A DNA stretch of 34,683 bases from Nemertoderma westbladi (GCA_032718475.1 JAUCBJ010006772.1:1-34683); one strand, 5' to 3'. Positions 1 through 10,744 are shown, counted from the stretch's first letter. The notes: generated from the sequence alone by a model not told the origin. Made by a program: numbers and translations.

Positions 1-303
1 CAATCGTGATATAATTAATAATAAGAGCTTTGCATACAATAATGTTCTGAAATATCGCCATATATTAATTATTTGTTAAGTTAGAGGGGTTAAGTTAGTT
101 GCGCACATAAATCTGATGCAATTGTCCAGATTATCACTGATACTTAATTATAGTGACCCCCACCTGGTTGTGCCACGTGTAAAACTTTCTTGATTCCATA
201 ATATCGGCAATATATTAAGCAAATAGTAACAACAAAATTGAGTTTACTAGCAGAATATCAAATATAACAACAGGTAAATATAATTCAATTATTAACAATG
301 AAT
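1..303. other. AT-rich non-coding flank
   Basis: No open frame, RNA gene or clear repeat is visible. The stretch ends at the TTAA where element 1 begins. Confidence 0.6.
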
Positions 304-346
304 TTAACCCTATTAGTACCGGGCTATAAAATGTTGTACAAATACC

Positions 347-384
347 GGGGGGGGGGGGGTCATATTGACCCCCCCCCCCCCCCC
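347..384. repeat. G13/C16 hairpin near the left end of element 1
   Basis: Thirteen G, then TCATATTGA, then sixteen C. GGTCA and TGACC extend the stem, so a hairpin of about 15-18 bp with a 3-nt loop can form. The G-run could alternatively adopt quadruplex structures. Confidence 0.8.
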
Positions 385-845
385 TCTAAAATCTACAAAT
401 TTTTACGAAAACGTCTGATTTTTTGTTTGTACGTAGGTATCACTAGTCTGGATCCGACCGAAAAAAAAAATTTCGAAAAAATGTACTGGGGTGGTTATAT
501 TGCAGCACCAAAATTACAAGTAGTGCACAATTTTCACAAAATTTGAAAGTTACATTTTTCGGCTAATTGTTTTTCAATACAGGTTTTCTGGGGCGCAAAA
601 TACATTGGAAAATATTTAAAAATGATATGATTACTATAAATGGCTGTTTAGTCCTCTCTGCGTAGGAAAAAAATGAAAAAAACAAGTAACCAGCACTTTT
701 CAGTTAGAACACAAAATTTTTAATTCACTTATACGATGCTATAAATTCACATTTTCAGGTTTTCTAGGGCGCTGATTCTAATGGAATACATTTCTAATAT
801 GCCAGATCATTGCTACTTGTATTTTTCGGCGTAATTTGGCAAATT

Positions 846-1660
846 TTGGTGCTAGCACCAAATTTCGTACCCATCACCAAAAAGTACAAGTTTGCGATGT
901 CCAGTGCTGTTTTTATTGATTCCATCGGATTCAGGACCCTCATAAACCCGTATAACGCAAGAAACAAGATGATTACTATCTACTGATCAATTTGCTTATT
1001 TTCCAAAATTTGGTGCTGGCACAACAATTTTCACCCACCGGCGAAAAATACAAGTTTGAAAACTCTTATGAAATTTTTACTGATTCCATTGAATTCAGAA
1101 CCCTCACAAACCCGTATAACGCAAGAAACAAGGTGACACAATCAATTGATATATTTGATGGTTTTCAAAATTTGGTGCTAGCACCACATTTTGCACCCAC
1201 TTCCGAAAAATACAAGTTTGAGATGTCTAGTTCGATAATTATATATTCCATTGAATTCAGAACAGCCATAAACCTCTAAAACGCAAGAAATAAATTGTCA
1301 CAAGCAATTTTATCTATTGAATGGATTTTCAAAATTTCGTGCTAGCACCAAAATTTGCACACAGCACCGAAAAATACAAGTTTGATACGCTTGGTGCAAC
1401 TCGTATATATTCCATCGAAACCAGAACCCCAAAAAACCCCAATTGCGTAAAAAACAAGTTTCAAACAATCAATTTACAAAATTGACATATTTCAAAATTT
1501 GGTGCTGGCACCAAAATTTGGCACCCACCGAAAAAAACAAGTTTGAAATTTCTAAATCAATTTATATGAATTCCATCCAATTGCTAACACCAAAAAACCG
1601 GTGTAAATCAAAAATAGAGATGTTACAATTCATATTTAATGAAATGTAATTTTCAAAAAA
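846..1660. repeat. Five tandem units of about 163 bp inside element 1
   Basis: The landmark TTGGTGCT (TTCGTGCT in the fourth copy) recurs at 846, 1010, 1172, 1336 and 1499, giving spacings of 164, 162, 164 and 163. Each unit also carries an ACAAGTTTG block, and most carry recognisable versions of an ATTCCATYG block and an AACGCAAGAAA block. Copies are diverged from one another, so the array is old relative to the 41-bp minisatellite and the BEL element in this window. Confidence 0.8.
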
Positions 1661-1833
1661 CGTCTCAAAAAAGTGCCAAAAGTAGGGTTAAAAAATGGTG
1701 CTATAACTCGAAAACTACCCAATATTTTTGAAAACGGTTTTCACTACTTAGGAAGACAATAGATTTTTAGGAAAAGTCATAAAATTTCAGATTCCCAACT
1801 GCGTTTGTTTCAGAATTATAATAAAAAAACCAC

Positions 1834-1864
1834 GGGGGGGGGGTCATATTGACCCCCCCCCCCC
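1834..1864. repeat. G10/C12 hairpin near the right end of element 1
   Basis: Ten G, TCATATTGA, then twelve C: the same hairpin as at 347-384, placed only 13 bp from the right terminus. Because the motif is self-complementary around its centre it reads nearly the same at both ends. Confidence 0.8.
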
Positions 1865-1881
1865 GGGTTTAATAGGGTTAA

Positions 1882-3734
1882 GACTTTGTTCAACTTGGTC
1901 CAACGTAATCTCTTACTGTTGAACGCAAGCAGAACTTCCAGAACCTTCTACTAAGAATATTTTACTGTTAAGAACTATTCGGCTCTGACAATCACCCGCT
2001 CCTTTATCTGTCGATTCCTCAACAGAGAGCTAACTGTTCGAATTTATAAGCCACACAGCAATAACCAAAACAATAAATCTGAAATGGCTCCCTAAGCTAC
2101 TTAATATGAGTGCGGGTGGTTTGCACTCGGCGTCCACTTACCACAGAGAAATACAGGAAGATACTGGGCGAAACAATGTCGAATGTGAGGATATTTAATA
2201 TGTATAATGTGATTTGATATTAATTTGCCCTAATGTCGAAAACCTTGGTCTGGCGCTGGTTTAAGCCAGCGAATTTACTACAGCACCACTTTCACTGCCG
2301 CTGTCAGCCTGCTGGCCCGCTATTTTCAAATAACCGCCTAGCGTTGAATATTCTAAAGTATTTCTAAGCGTAATTTACCCAACTATTCCCCTCTATGCAG
2401 CGTACAAGTTCTTAATTTTATTCTAAGTGCTAAATAAATTACCGCATCTCAAATTACAGAGTTGCATACTAATTACTAAGTATTCCAGAATACGTATTTC
2501 TAATTTATTGCGTTCTGAGTTATACTAGCAATAGCCTAAATACTGTATTATTTTGACCTAACAGCCATTAATAAGCATAAACTTAGAAATAGAAACAATC
2601 AAGAGAAATAGCGCCTATCTAAACATTACAATCAAGCATCAGGCACTCCTTTAACAACACAACATAAAATAGCATTAGTGGCAGAGCTGGTAGTGTTAGT
2701 GTAAAAGATCCAGGTCACCCAAGCTACACACGGCCTTCCTAACTAAACCCACTAGGCTACCGTAGTACTGTAAGGCTGAGACGAAATCTGGATCGTCAGC
2801 CCCCAAATGCTGTAATGACGACCGGTCCCTGGTCCCTAACTGATTAGCCCGACCACAACTACTGGCCCCCCGCCAGTGTTGCCCAACATTGGATCCTCCA
2901 CTGATCCTTCTGTCGCTTCCACAGTGCGCCTGCTACGCCTACTGGTACCCTTAGCCCGTCATGCTAAAGAGAATAGTTACTGTATGGGCGCATGCATTCA
3001 CAAAAGTCTGACAGTTGAAAGGAAAATCCTTGTTAGGATTTGCTACATCGCAAAGGTTAAGGAAATCAAAGTCAATCTAAGCAGAAATCATTATTCAAAG
3101 TTGCAGAAATCAGTATTTGCAATTTTACAGCATTAGCAGAATTAACATAAAAATGACAAGCGAGAAGATTGAAAAACATTAAATCGACTAACATAGAATA
3201 ACGGTGTACTGCTGTACTGGTGTACTGACACACACTGACATACACTGACAAAAAATAGGTATGACGCAATGTTTTTATCATTGGTCCAACAAATCCTACT
3301 ACCATTAGACCAACCTAAAATAGCTAGGCCAATGGGAGAGCCGGATTGTGATCCTTGACTTCCCCATTTCTCAAATTATTACCATATATGGTAATGAATC
3401 TGTCTCGGTGGGCTCTATGTCTCTATGGCCGTAGCATTAATTTCGCGATTATTAAAGCACAATTTAGCGTTAATTTAGTACAACATCAGTTTGTAGGGAA
3501 ATATAATGGAAATTAATACAAATACACATTAGGTTCAGTCAATGTAAATAAACGGCAAATTCGAATTAATATTTTACAAAGTTTGCCACCGTAACTTAAT
3601 ATGCTAAAGTTTTATTATAAAATTACATACGTAAAGCTACATACTGTACAAAATCAGATGAAATATATAAACTCGTATATTGTATTTTCCTTACCTAATG
3701 ACGGCTGTACATCAATATAACTTATCTAATCACT
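1882..3734. other. Non-coding stretch, no gene recognised
   Basis: AT-rich with a more GC-rich patch at about 2700-2960. Short open frames (2876-3136 plus, 3072-3305 minus) show no domain, codon bias or splice context. No LTR, tRNA or tandem repeat could be identified by eye. Confidence 0.5.
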
Positions 3735-5618
3735 CTATACTGTATGATGGGCTGTTCTAGTACACAACGCCATATATTTGCCTTTGTTGCATAATAAGCA
3801 GCCGGCGTAGGATACTGATTTAATGATCGGTTTTAGTGTTTTTACTTCAGAATGTTGTATTTGTTGTGTTTTCACAGTTCGAACGGGAGCATGGTCTCGA
3901 GAAGTTCTAGGGGATGGAGATCTCGGGTCCCTGCGCTGTTGTGTTGCGTGTTTCGTATTATTTGAGATGTGATATGAACTCTCACTTTCCTCTGATTCTT
4001 CTTCACACGTAGATAGATCGGTTTGGTTCCCAGTTGAGGAAGTTTTTTCAAGTTTCGGGTCTACGTTGCGCTCGCGACGCTGGGTAATCATCGGCAGTGA
4101 GGATTCATAGTTGAGGTATTCCAGGAAATCCTTCATGCCTAGAGCTGGTTTACCGCGAAGTTTAGCGTTTAGTACGTTGCGGTCCCATCGTGTGGATACA
4201 CTACCCTTAGGTAGAGCTGCAGAAATCATGCCAACTACGACCGGGGTGTCAAGATATTCGTGTTTATCCAACCAATCTAGTTGTCTACAGATTTCCTTAA
4301 TCTCATCAACAAATTCAATCATTTCCGTAGTAATTACACGTTTACGATTGACCAACTTTTGATACAGATATTGGGCTATTGAAGCTTCATCTCCGTACCT
4401 ATCATGTAACAGTTTCCATAGTTCTTATAATCCCTGCTGATGACCGTTATATCTTTGTGCAAATTTTTTCGGATAACCTTCCAAGCAGTCTATTAAGAAG
4501 CGCAATTTCTCACTATCACTATTGGGTAATGGTGAACTAAATATACTGTCTTTTACATATGCTCTGAATGGAAGCCATTTTAACTCATTTCCATCAAATT
4601 TAATAATTTCACCTACTTAAACTGCCTGACACGCTTCATTTTTTTGGTTTTCCAGTTAATTGGTGGGTGAAACTATCCTGAGCTATAGTACTATTAAACA
4701 TAGTATTAATTGTAGAGTTACAACAGGGGCCTACATTAGTCTGTGGGGGTCAATAATGATTGTTAATATTTTGTGTATTATTTTGTATACCCTTATTGTA
4801 CTCAGGGTTTCTAACATTGGGTGAGATAGGAAGGCGTGATATATTTTCAGCTTCAACGCCGTTTATATTAGAGGCTTTCTTTAAGATCTGATACTCAGGA
4901 GAGTCCGGGTTCCTGATCACAGCAGCATTGTTCGAGGCCAGGAGGTCCTGAGAATTAGCTAGCTTTTGGTGTAGCTCCTCCAGAACCTGGGCGGCTTGCA
5001 CAGATTCACCCTGCAACTCCTGCAAACGTCGGTGCTGCATAATCCGTGATTGCTCGTGGTTGGCGGTTTCGTCATGCAGTTGCTTTAAATGTTGCTGTAA
5101 TTGTTGCCGTTGCTGTTGCTGCTTTTCCAACGCATGCTGATTTTGCTCGCTCACTATCTCTCGTTGTTTATTTAATCGATTTAATTCAAAATCGATATTA
5201 TTTAATTGTTTCATTTTATTATTTACTGCCTCCTGCATGGCTTGCAGGTTTAATGAGGATTCATTCAATCTCTCCCTATAAAGGGAATCCTCATTCGCCC
5301 GGGCGACCTTATCTATCACCCTGTTGGGCCCGCTATCCCTCATCGACTCAACCGAGCTGACGGACACAACCGGCCTGGAGGCGGCATAATGTCCGTCACG
5401 GGAGTCGATGATGGGGGACAGACTAGGACCAAGGGTGTGTGAGTGTTCAATGGGTGGGCGTAGGCAGTGCTGGACATTCTGTCTGCCAATATTGGGATTG
5501 GTCGCACCTGTTTAGGTCGTACTGTAGGAGTAACTATTCTATCCCTATATAATGTAGAAGTTTTAGGCTGTAAACTATCTGCATGATTACTTCTTAAGCA
5601 GGGACTCATAATTTTCAT
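3735..5618 (-). pseudogene. Decayed BEL/Pao-like gag
   Basis: Three minus-strand pieces read as one degraded Gag. The upstream piece (5618-5340) is proline-rich and ends in a different frame from the next. The middle piece (5367-4750) is a glutamine-rich coiled coil of 205 residues (Q/L/E heptad-like stretch at about residues 35-135). The last piece (4616-3735) starts with an F-D-G-N motif followed by W-x2-F, as in DUF1759 Gag domains of BEL/Pao elements. It contains an in-frame TAA at 4425-4427 and continues through an LP-x6-W motif. It ends in a CLLC...C zinc-knuckle-like motif in which the usual histidine is missing. No protease, reverse transcriptase or integrase follows downstream, so only gag remains. 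The family call rests on domain-like motifs and is an inference. A possible N-terminal piece lies at 6925-7110, beyond element 3. Confidence 0.55.
4425..4427 (-). other. In-frame stop in the gag pseudogene
   Basis: A TAA on the minus strand interrupts an otherwise continuous frame running from about 4616 to 3735. Residues on both sides look like one DUF1759-type domain, so this is a disabling mutation rather than a gene end. Confidence 0.7.
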
Positions 5619-5759
5619 GAAAAATAAAAGTAGTCCCAGGACAAAATTACAAAATTTTTCGTTTTCTAAAAACTAATAGTGTGGCAGTGTTGGCTAGATT
5701 TAGTAGGTTTTTCAAGACGTAGAATCGAATGTGATTATATTCCATTTCCAAAAATTGAA

Positions 5760-6520
5760 GTGGATGCTATTTTTCGTGCACCTAAGAATTGGGCGTGGCA
5801 CTTCAAATTTTCGAAAAATTAGATATTCAGAAAATGCCCCTAATTTTTTATTTCAACGCATCTTTATAGGTTTTCTAGGCCGCTGAATCGATTGAAAGTA
5901 ATATAGAAGCTTGAAGACTTAGTGGTTCGCCATTTTTGGTGCACCAAAATTAGGGCGTGGTACTTCAAATTTTGAAAAATACCGGTACGAGATTCGGAAA
6001 ATAAACCAAAATTGAAATTTTAACGCATTTATATAGGTTTTCTAGACCGCTGAATCGATTGAAAGTAATATAGAAGCCTGAAGACTTAGAGGTTAGCCAT
6101 TTTTGAAATCAAAACTTTAGTGTTTTTTCCAAATAAAGTAATTTTGAAAATTTGAAGTGCCACGCCCTATTTTTGGTGCACCAAAAATTACGTACACCAA
6201 GGATTTGAGGCTTCTATATTACTTTCAATCGATTCAGCGCTCCAGAAAACCTATAAAAATGATTTGAAATCAAAACTTTAGTGTATTTTCCGAATCTCGT
6301 ACTTTTCAAAATTTGAAGTGCCACGCCCTAATTTTGGTGCACCAAAAATGGCGAACCACTAAGTCTTCAGGCTTCTATATTACTTTCAATCGATTCAGCG
6401 CTCCAGAAAACCAATAACAATGCTTCGAAATCAAAGTAAATTTTCCGAATAAAGTAATTTTGAAATTTTAAAGTGCCACGCCCTAATTTTGGTGCTCCAA
6501 AAATGACGTACCACTACACT
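5760..6520. repeat. Long inverted repeat, arms of about 380 bp, centre near 6141
   Basis: The motif AGGTTTTCTAG begins at 5868 and again at 6035. Its reverse complement (AGAAAACC) ends at 6252 and again at 6412. Pairing 5868 with 6412 and 6035 with 6252 gives the same centre (about 6140-6143). The block GGGCGTGGCACTTCAAA near 5790 mirrors TTTAAAGTGCCACGCCC near 6480. Each arm thus holds two units of about 161-167 bp, head to head. Confidence 0.8.
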
Positions 6521-6597
6521 TACATACTTATATAGAGCATTAGAGTGATCCAAACCAATAAAAATAAATAAAAATAGCCCAAACATAAATAATTACT

Positions 6598-6727
6598 AAA
6601 TCGCGAATGACTTTGTAAAATTCGAAAAATTCAAAAAATTTGGTGCTGGAGACCAAATTTTTAAATCACGAATGACTTTGTAAAATTCGAAAATTTCAAA
6701 AAATTTGGTGCTGGAGACCAAATTTTG
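6598..6727. repeat. Two tandem copies of a 65-bp unit
   Basis: CGAATGACTTTGTAAAATTC occurs at 6604 and 6669, each followed by TTTGGTGCTGGAGACCAAATTTT. The TTTGGTGC landmark is also the core motif of element 1 units. Confidence 0.8.
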
Positions 6728-6924
6728 AGGTGGCGCCCACATCGAAAAGTAGAAATCCAATTGCAACGTCGTTTTTTGCAAAAGATGCGGCATTAAATTT
6801 GGATAATTCCCAATAAAAATTGGGCCGGTACGTAATGTGGTTGCATAGTTACAGCAACTAAAAACTAGGAAGGGGCCGATTCGCCCCCTCCCCCCCCCCC
6901 CCCCCCCAGTGGTAATAGGGTTAA

Positions 6925-7110
6925 CCGTGAGAAACCTAAGCGAAGATTATCGGGGATGTTTCTACTTGAGTATAATTTATGACATACTAAACTAGGGTTG
7001 ATAACGGTACGGTAACTATTAAATTTTGTGGCAGACTCTGGTTTGTTCATTACCCGTTGTTTAGTTAGATCTAATGTACTATAAGACCTATCTTGAGTAA
7101 ATTATTTATG
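6925..7110 (-). pseudogene. Possible N-terminal piece of the gag pseudogene
   Basis: A short minus-strand open frame ends exactly at the TTAA bordering element 3; the frame beginning again at 5594 on the other side could continue it. Its composition is gag-like but no domain is recognisable. This linkage is inferred only from reading frames meeting at the two TTAA sites. The alternative is that it is the tail of the LINE fragment just upstream. Confidence 0.3.
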
Positions 7111-7115
7111 CCCCG

Positions 7116-9045
7116 GTGAATTTTTATCCGTGCACAGAACCATAACTTGTTAAAACGGGATATCGCCTGATATATTAATGTCCTTATTTTTACTGTACAT
7201 ATATTTAACAAACCGTCTACGTGCAATATCATCCTTTTGTCTAAACTGGGTAAACCTAATTATAATAAGCACAGTTCATTTGGAGTTTGAATTCTGACAC
7301 CTAACAAACATTTAATAAGTCTAAAATATAATTGCTCCATTTCCTTCAAATTACTCGTTATCCATGGCTCTGCACCGTACATTAATTTACTCACTACACA
7401 AGCTTCAAAAACTTGTAACTTTACTGGAAATGGCATAGCCGTGTTGCGACTACAAAATAGAATAAATTTATTAATTGTTTCTTCACACCGTTTAGAATGT
7501 AATTTTAACACTGAGGTCATACGACCATCCGTTGTAAATGGAGATCCTAAGTTCATATATGAGGCTGTATGAAATATCGAAATATTATCTAACTTAATTG
7601 TTTCTCTGTCGCTAGCAGCAGTGCCGTTTACTACAAAAAACTTTGTCTTTTCTCATTGATCCGCATACCAGACGTCTTACAGAAATTTAACAATATTTTA
7701 CATTTTTCTATTCATAGTGTACGTGAAGTGGCAAAAATGACCGTATCGTCCATAAATAACAATATCTGACTTACCCCTAAGATACCATCCTTTAGATAAG
7801 CCTGTAATCTGTCAATGTATATTACAAACAGAATTCCACTAGTCGGAGCACCTTGCCTTAAACCAATACTGTACATATTAAATACGGATTTTTTAAAACA
7901 CTAGTAGTTCTATGATAAACTGCCTGTAAGGCTAATAACATCGTTCGGCCGCATCCTAATGATTTTAAATAATTAAACAACTTGTCCCGTGGGACTAAAT
8001 CGTATGCTTTTGAATAATCAACAAATACGACAAATAGCTTAAATTTTGAAAATTTCGCCAGGTCTATCAATAAACGTAATGAAATTATATGCTCCAAACA
8101 GCTGCGGCCTTTCTGTGCACCTGGTTGGCATTTATCGATGCTGCACCACTTTGAGATACGCGACGCTAGTAACATATCGTATAACTTAGCAAAGGAGTCA
8201 ATTACACTGATTCCTCTATAATTCCCGCATATATTTCTGGCTCCAGATTTAAATAACACCACTACTTTGCTTAACCCTATCCATACCGGGGTACTTTAGA
8301 CGCTCAAACTACCGGGGGGGGGACTTTTGGGGACGTAAAGTTTGGAAGCATATAACTTTGTGTGGTGTGATGATATTACTTTAAAGTAAAAAGTTTTAGA
8401 TACAAAATTTATTCCTCTATCCAAATACTAATGCTCAAATATAATATTTATATACTATAATTATGTTTAAATTGATTTTAAATTGATATTAAATTGATTG
8501 AATTTTAAATTTCCCTCCTACAATAGTTCAGCAATAATATGACAGTTTCAGAGACAGGTCAGTTTACGTGTCATTTTCATGGTCATAAATAATAATATGA
8601 AAATTAATTTTTGTTTTAAGATAAAGAATAATAAATTTTAGGAAAAGTAACGGAATTTCACTTGCAATAAATGTGGTTTGGCTTTGAACCAAGCAATCAA
8701 ATAAAGTGCGTCTCCAAAAGTCCCCCCCCCCCCCCCCCCCCGGTATGGATAGGGTTAAACCCCAACTGAATGGATACCACGTCCTTGTAAAAATACAGTT
8801 AACCAGAGTGTCAATACATCGGCTAGTTCCTGGTAATTGAAAGGATCGTCTATGACTGGGATATAAGGCGCATCGTTTAATGAAATACTCTGGAAACCAC
8901 CGTTTTCATCAGTAGTCGAACTGTTAACTAGCAGCGATTTAAAGTGGTTGTTAAACTCTTCGTCGGTAGGTGATTTATCTTTAATCGGTAGGTTATTTAA
9001 ATATTCCACCCCCTTTGATAGTGCCGTTTCTACAGAATCCTTATA
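7116..9045 (-). pseudogene. Decayed LINE reverse transcriptase fragment
   Basis: Minus-strand pieces of a non-LTR retrotransposon pol occur in order. A pre-RT segment (9009-8755) contains an IPVIDDPF motif. After element 2 comes the RT core (8262-7858), with GNYRGIS and the first catalytic aspartate in FVDYSKAYD. The second catalytic motif reads FMDDTVIFA on the complement of about 7745-7770. The C-terminal part (7556-7260) has MNLGSPF, YGAEPW and LLGVR, typical of LINE post-RT regions. Several stops, frameshifts and an apparent deletion between the pre-RT segment and the RT core show it is dead. No endonuclease is present, so it is 5' truncated. The clade is not certain; motif order is as in CR1/L2-like elements. 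Confidence 0.75.
8275..8754. mobile_element. TTAA-flanked MITE inserted in the LINE fragment, element 2
   Basis: A 480-bp element has exact TTAA on both sides (8271-8274, 8755-8758) and perfect terminal inverted repeats of 17 bp, CCCTATCCATACCGGGG. Inner matching blocks are GGACTTTTGGGGACG on the left and the complement CGTCTCCAAAAGTCC on the right, next to runs of 9 G (8314-8322) and 20 C (8722-8741). It encodes nothing. The ends resemble those of element 1 (CCCTAT then CCGGG), so the two probably use the same or a related piggyBac-type transposase. Confidence 0.85.
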
Positions 9046-9288
9046 TATTTACTTACATCACCATTTTTCCACACTAATACTCACAATACATGCACTTACA
9101 TTACTATCTTCCCACAGTCATACTACGCAATTTAAAGTCACTTACTCTACTAGGCCCTACTGTACAATTCACACTTAACAAACATAGACAAATTCAATAT
9201 TACCTTTCTACGTGAGCGGTGGCGGCCATGGGATCATATTCTGTAACATTACCGGTCACACAACTACAGTTTAACGTTGTCATCTTTG
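9046..9288. other. Non-coding, no feature recognised
   Basis: AT-rich with one GC-richer patch near 9210-9235. It may be the body of the element whose 3' hairpin lies at 9289-9325, but no coding or boundary signal was seen. Confidence 0.4.
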
Positions 9289-9325
9289 CCTGAAGAAGGA
9301 CCCCGTAAGGGATCAGAAATATTGC
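9289..9325 (+). repeat. L2/CR1-like retroelement 3' stem-loop
   Basis: CCTGAAGAAGGACC is followed by a hairpin (GACCCC, loop GTAA, GGGATC; one mismatch) and CAGAAATATTGC. Then comes an A/T-rich tail from about 9326. This GAAG-hairpin-GAAA arrangement resembles the conserved 3' end recognised by reverse transcriptases of L2-clade LINEs and their SINEs. The resemblance is from memory of the family, not a search. Confidence 0.4.
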
Positions 9326-9473
9326 AAAAAAATTGTTTTTTTTAAATAAAATAATAATTTAATAAATAAAATTAATTGAACTGTAGTATTTTACTAAATT
9401 GCTAAAATGACTAAATTGTTTCCATAGTTACAGCGACTTAATTATCGTATACGAATATTATATATGATTATTG

Positions 9474-9545
9474 TATACGATGCATATGTATATGTATATG
9501 TGTATATGTATATATATTATTGTATACGATTATATGTATATAGAT
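9474..9545. repeat. AT-rich microsatellite (TATATG/TATTGTATACGAT)
   Basis: Repeated TATATG and ATTGTATACGAT blocks, starting from a related block near 9441. Confidence 0.7.
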
Positions 9546-9812
9546 TATTGTATTCTGATTCTGTCTTGCTCAATGTTACGTAATTGAACCGCGAATTTTT
9601 TGGGATGGATGTTCGATGGTAGGAGTTGAATTTTGTTGGAATGTGGGAATGTTTTTTTGGAGGGGGATGCGAAGTGGGTGGGGCAGGGGGGGGGGGAATA
9701 TAAAATAATGTATTATTTAAAATATAAGATGCCCCTTGAATGAATATTGCGACCAAAGTATTTGAATGCTTGGCTTCACACTATTTTTATTAATGCGTTT
9801 TTTTTCAAACAG

Positions 9813-9974
9813 TTGATTGTGTTCTATCAAACCGGACCACAATACAAGAATGCAATGCCACAATTCCGTGTGGTTCAGGATTTGCAGTTTATCAACGAGA
9901 AATTATTAGACAACCAAGTAATGGGGGCCAAGAATGTGGAGATACTGTGGAAGCAATAGCTTGTAGAAGCTGCG
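9813..9974 (+). CDS. Host-gene exon encoding a thrombospondin type-1 repeat
   Basis: A 162-bp exon with a pyrimidine-rich acceptor (T-run, CAAACAG ending at 9812) and a consensus donor GTGAGT at 9975. It begins in phase 1 and ends in phase 1. The frame that matches both splice sites gives 53 complete residues: D-C-x10-C-x5-C-GSG-x18-C-x8-C-x2-C. This is the six-cysteine spacing of a TSP1 domain, including the CGSG turn and the PSNGGQEC block typical before cysteine 4. The usual tryptophans of the WxxW motif are replaced (N-R-T-T-I), so this is a divergent copy. TSP1 repeats act outside the cell, in matrix or adhesion proteins. One-domain, phase 1-1 exons are the standard unit of TSP1 shuffling. 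The parent gene cannot be named. A longer ATG-initiated frame over the same bases (9747-9959) is a shadow. Confidence 0.85.
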
Positions 9975-10744
9975 GTGAGTGATAAATATTGACAAAATCC
10001 TAACTTTAGGCACACTGTTGAACATGTAAGTCAAACTCAAACTGATCTTGAAGTTTCAGTAATATTTAAATGCAGAACAAATCATAGTCTAATTGGAATA
10101 CTCTTATTGTGTTGCGTTCGGCTATCTATTTAGGCTGATATCTCATTTTAGTGCCGCTGATGCTGAATTGCTGATTGGTATTTGTGCGCTTTTTGCGTTT
10201 TCTGCTTGCCGTAAATGTTACTGCCACTACTATATTAATTTCCATATTTGTTTCAAATGGCATTATTAATAATTACCTGTCTTGATTGTAATTGTCCGAA
10301 TTTTCATTGATTACATACTATACGAGTTAATGGCGTAAAATAACCGCAAACACAAAATAAATTTTAGTGGGTTTGCAAAATTAATTTAATTTAATGAAAA
10401 ACATTAAGGGAAAGGAGCATTTTACATTAGCGGTGTTTTCTAACCAAAACAATAAACTATACATCATTTCACTTGCGGTCAATTTGCGCTGAACTATTTA
10501 CACTACAATAATAATATTTATTTAAATCTTCCAATAAAATTATGGACATCGGCACCAACTGCACTATTTAAATTATAAAAAATAATACTGCAAATAAATA
10601 AAATGTTCAATAAAACATATCATAATTAAAACATACCACTATCTGTTACATACAGCAAGTATGAGTTTTCACAATGCCGCAGATAAGTTCCCTCTGTCAA
10701 TAAGTCTCCCCAGCTGGTGGTCGTTGTGGAAACAGATCGAGTGT

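Larger units (their letters stand above)
308..1877. mobile_element. TTAA-flanked non-autonomous DNA transposon (piggyBac-like), element 1
   Basis: The segment is bounded by TTAA on both sides (304-307 and 1878-1881). Its ends are inverted: CCCTATTAGTACCGGG on the left, and the reverse complement of the right end reads CCCTATTAAACCCGGG. TTAA duplications with CC(C/T)-starting ends are characteristic of the piggyBac superfamily; that assignment is from knowledge of the family, since no transposase is encoded here. Inside, just after each end, lies a G-run/C-run hairpin (347-384 and 1834-1864), and the right-central part holds five tandem copies of a unit of about 163 bp. Open frames in it (for example 298-546, 992-1279) are low-complexity or repeat products and show no domain. 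At 1.57 kb it is a long MITE-like derivative and must be mobilised in trans, if at all. Confidence 0.75.
5598..6920. mobile_element. Probable TTAA-flanked foldback element, element 3
   Basis: The right end is clear: a run of 18 C (6890-6907), then a terminus ending AATAGGG followed by TTAA (6921-6924), matching the right end of element 1. A left TTAA occurs at 5594-5597, where the minus-strand gag frame starts again, but the bases after it (GCAGGG) do not match the CCCTAT terminus. The left boundary is therefore tentative and may be rearranged. The core is a large inverted repeat (see the entry at 5760-6520). No coding capacity was recognised. Confidence 0.5.

Noticed and set aside
298-546. 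82-codon frame in element 1
   Set aside because: It runs through the G/C hairpin (Gly and Pro runs) and shows no domain; it is a product of element structure.
9747-9959. 70-codon ATG-initiated frame over the TSP1 exon
   Set aside because: It is in a different frame from the one matching the splice phases and cysteine pattern; it is a shadow.
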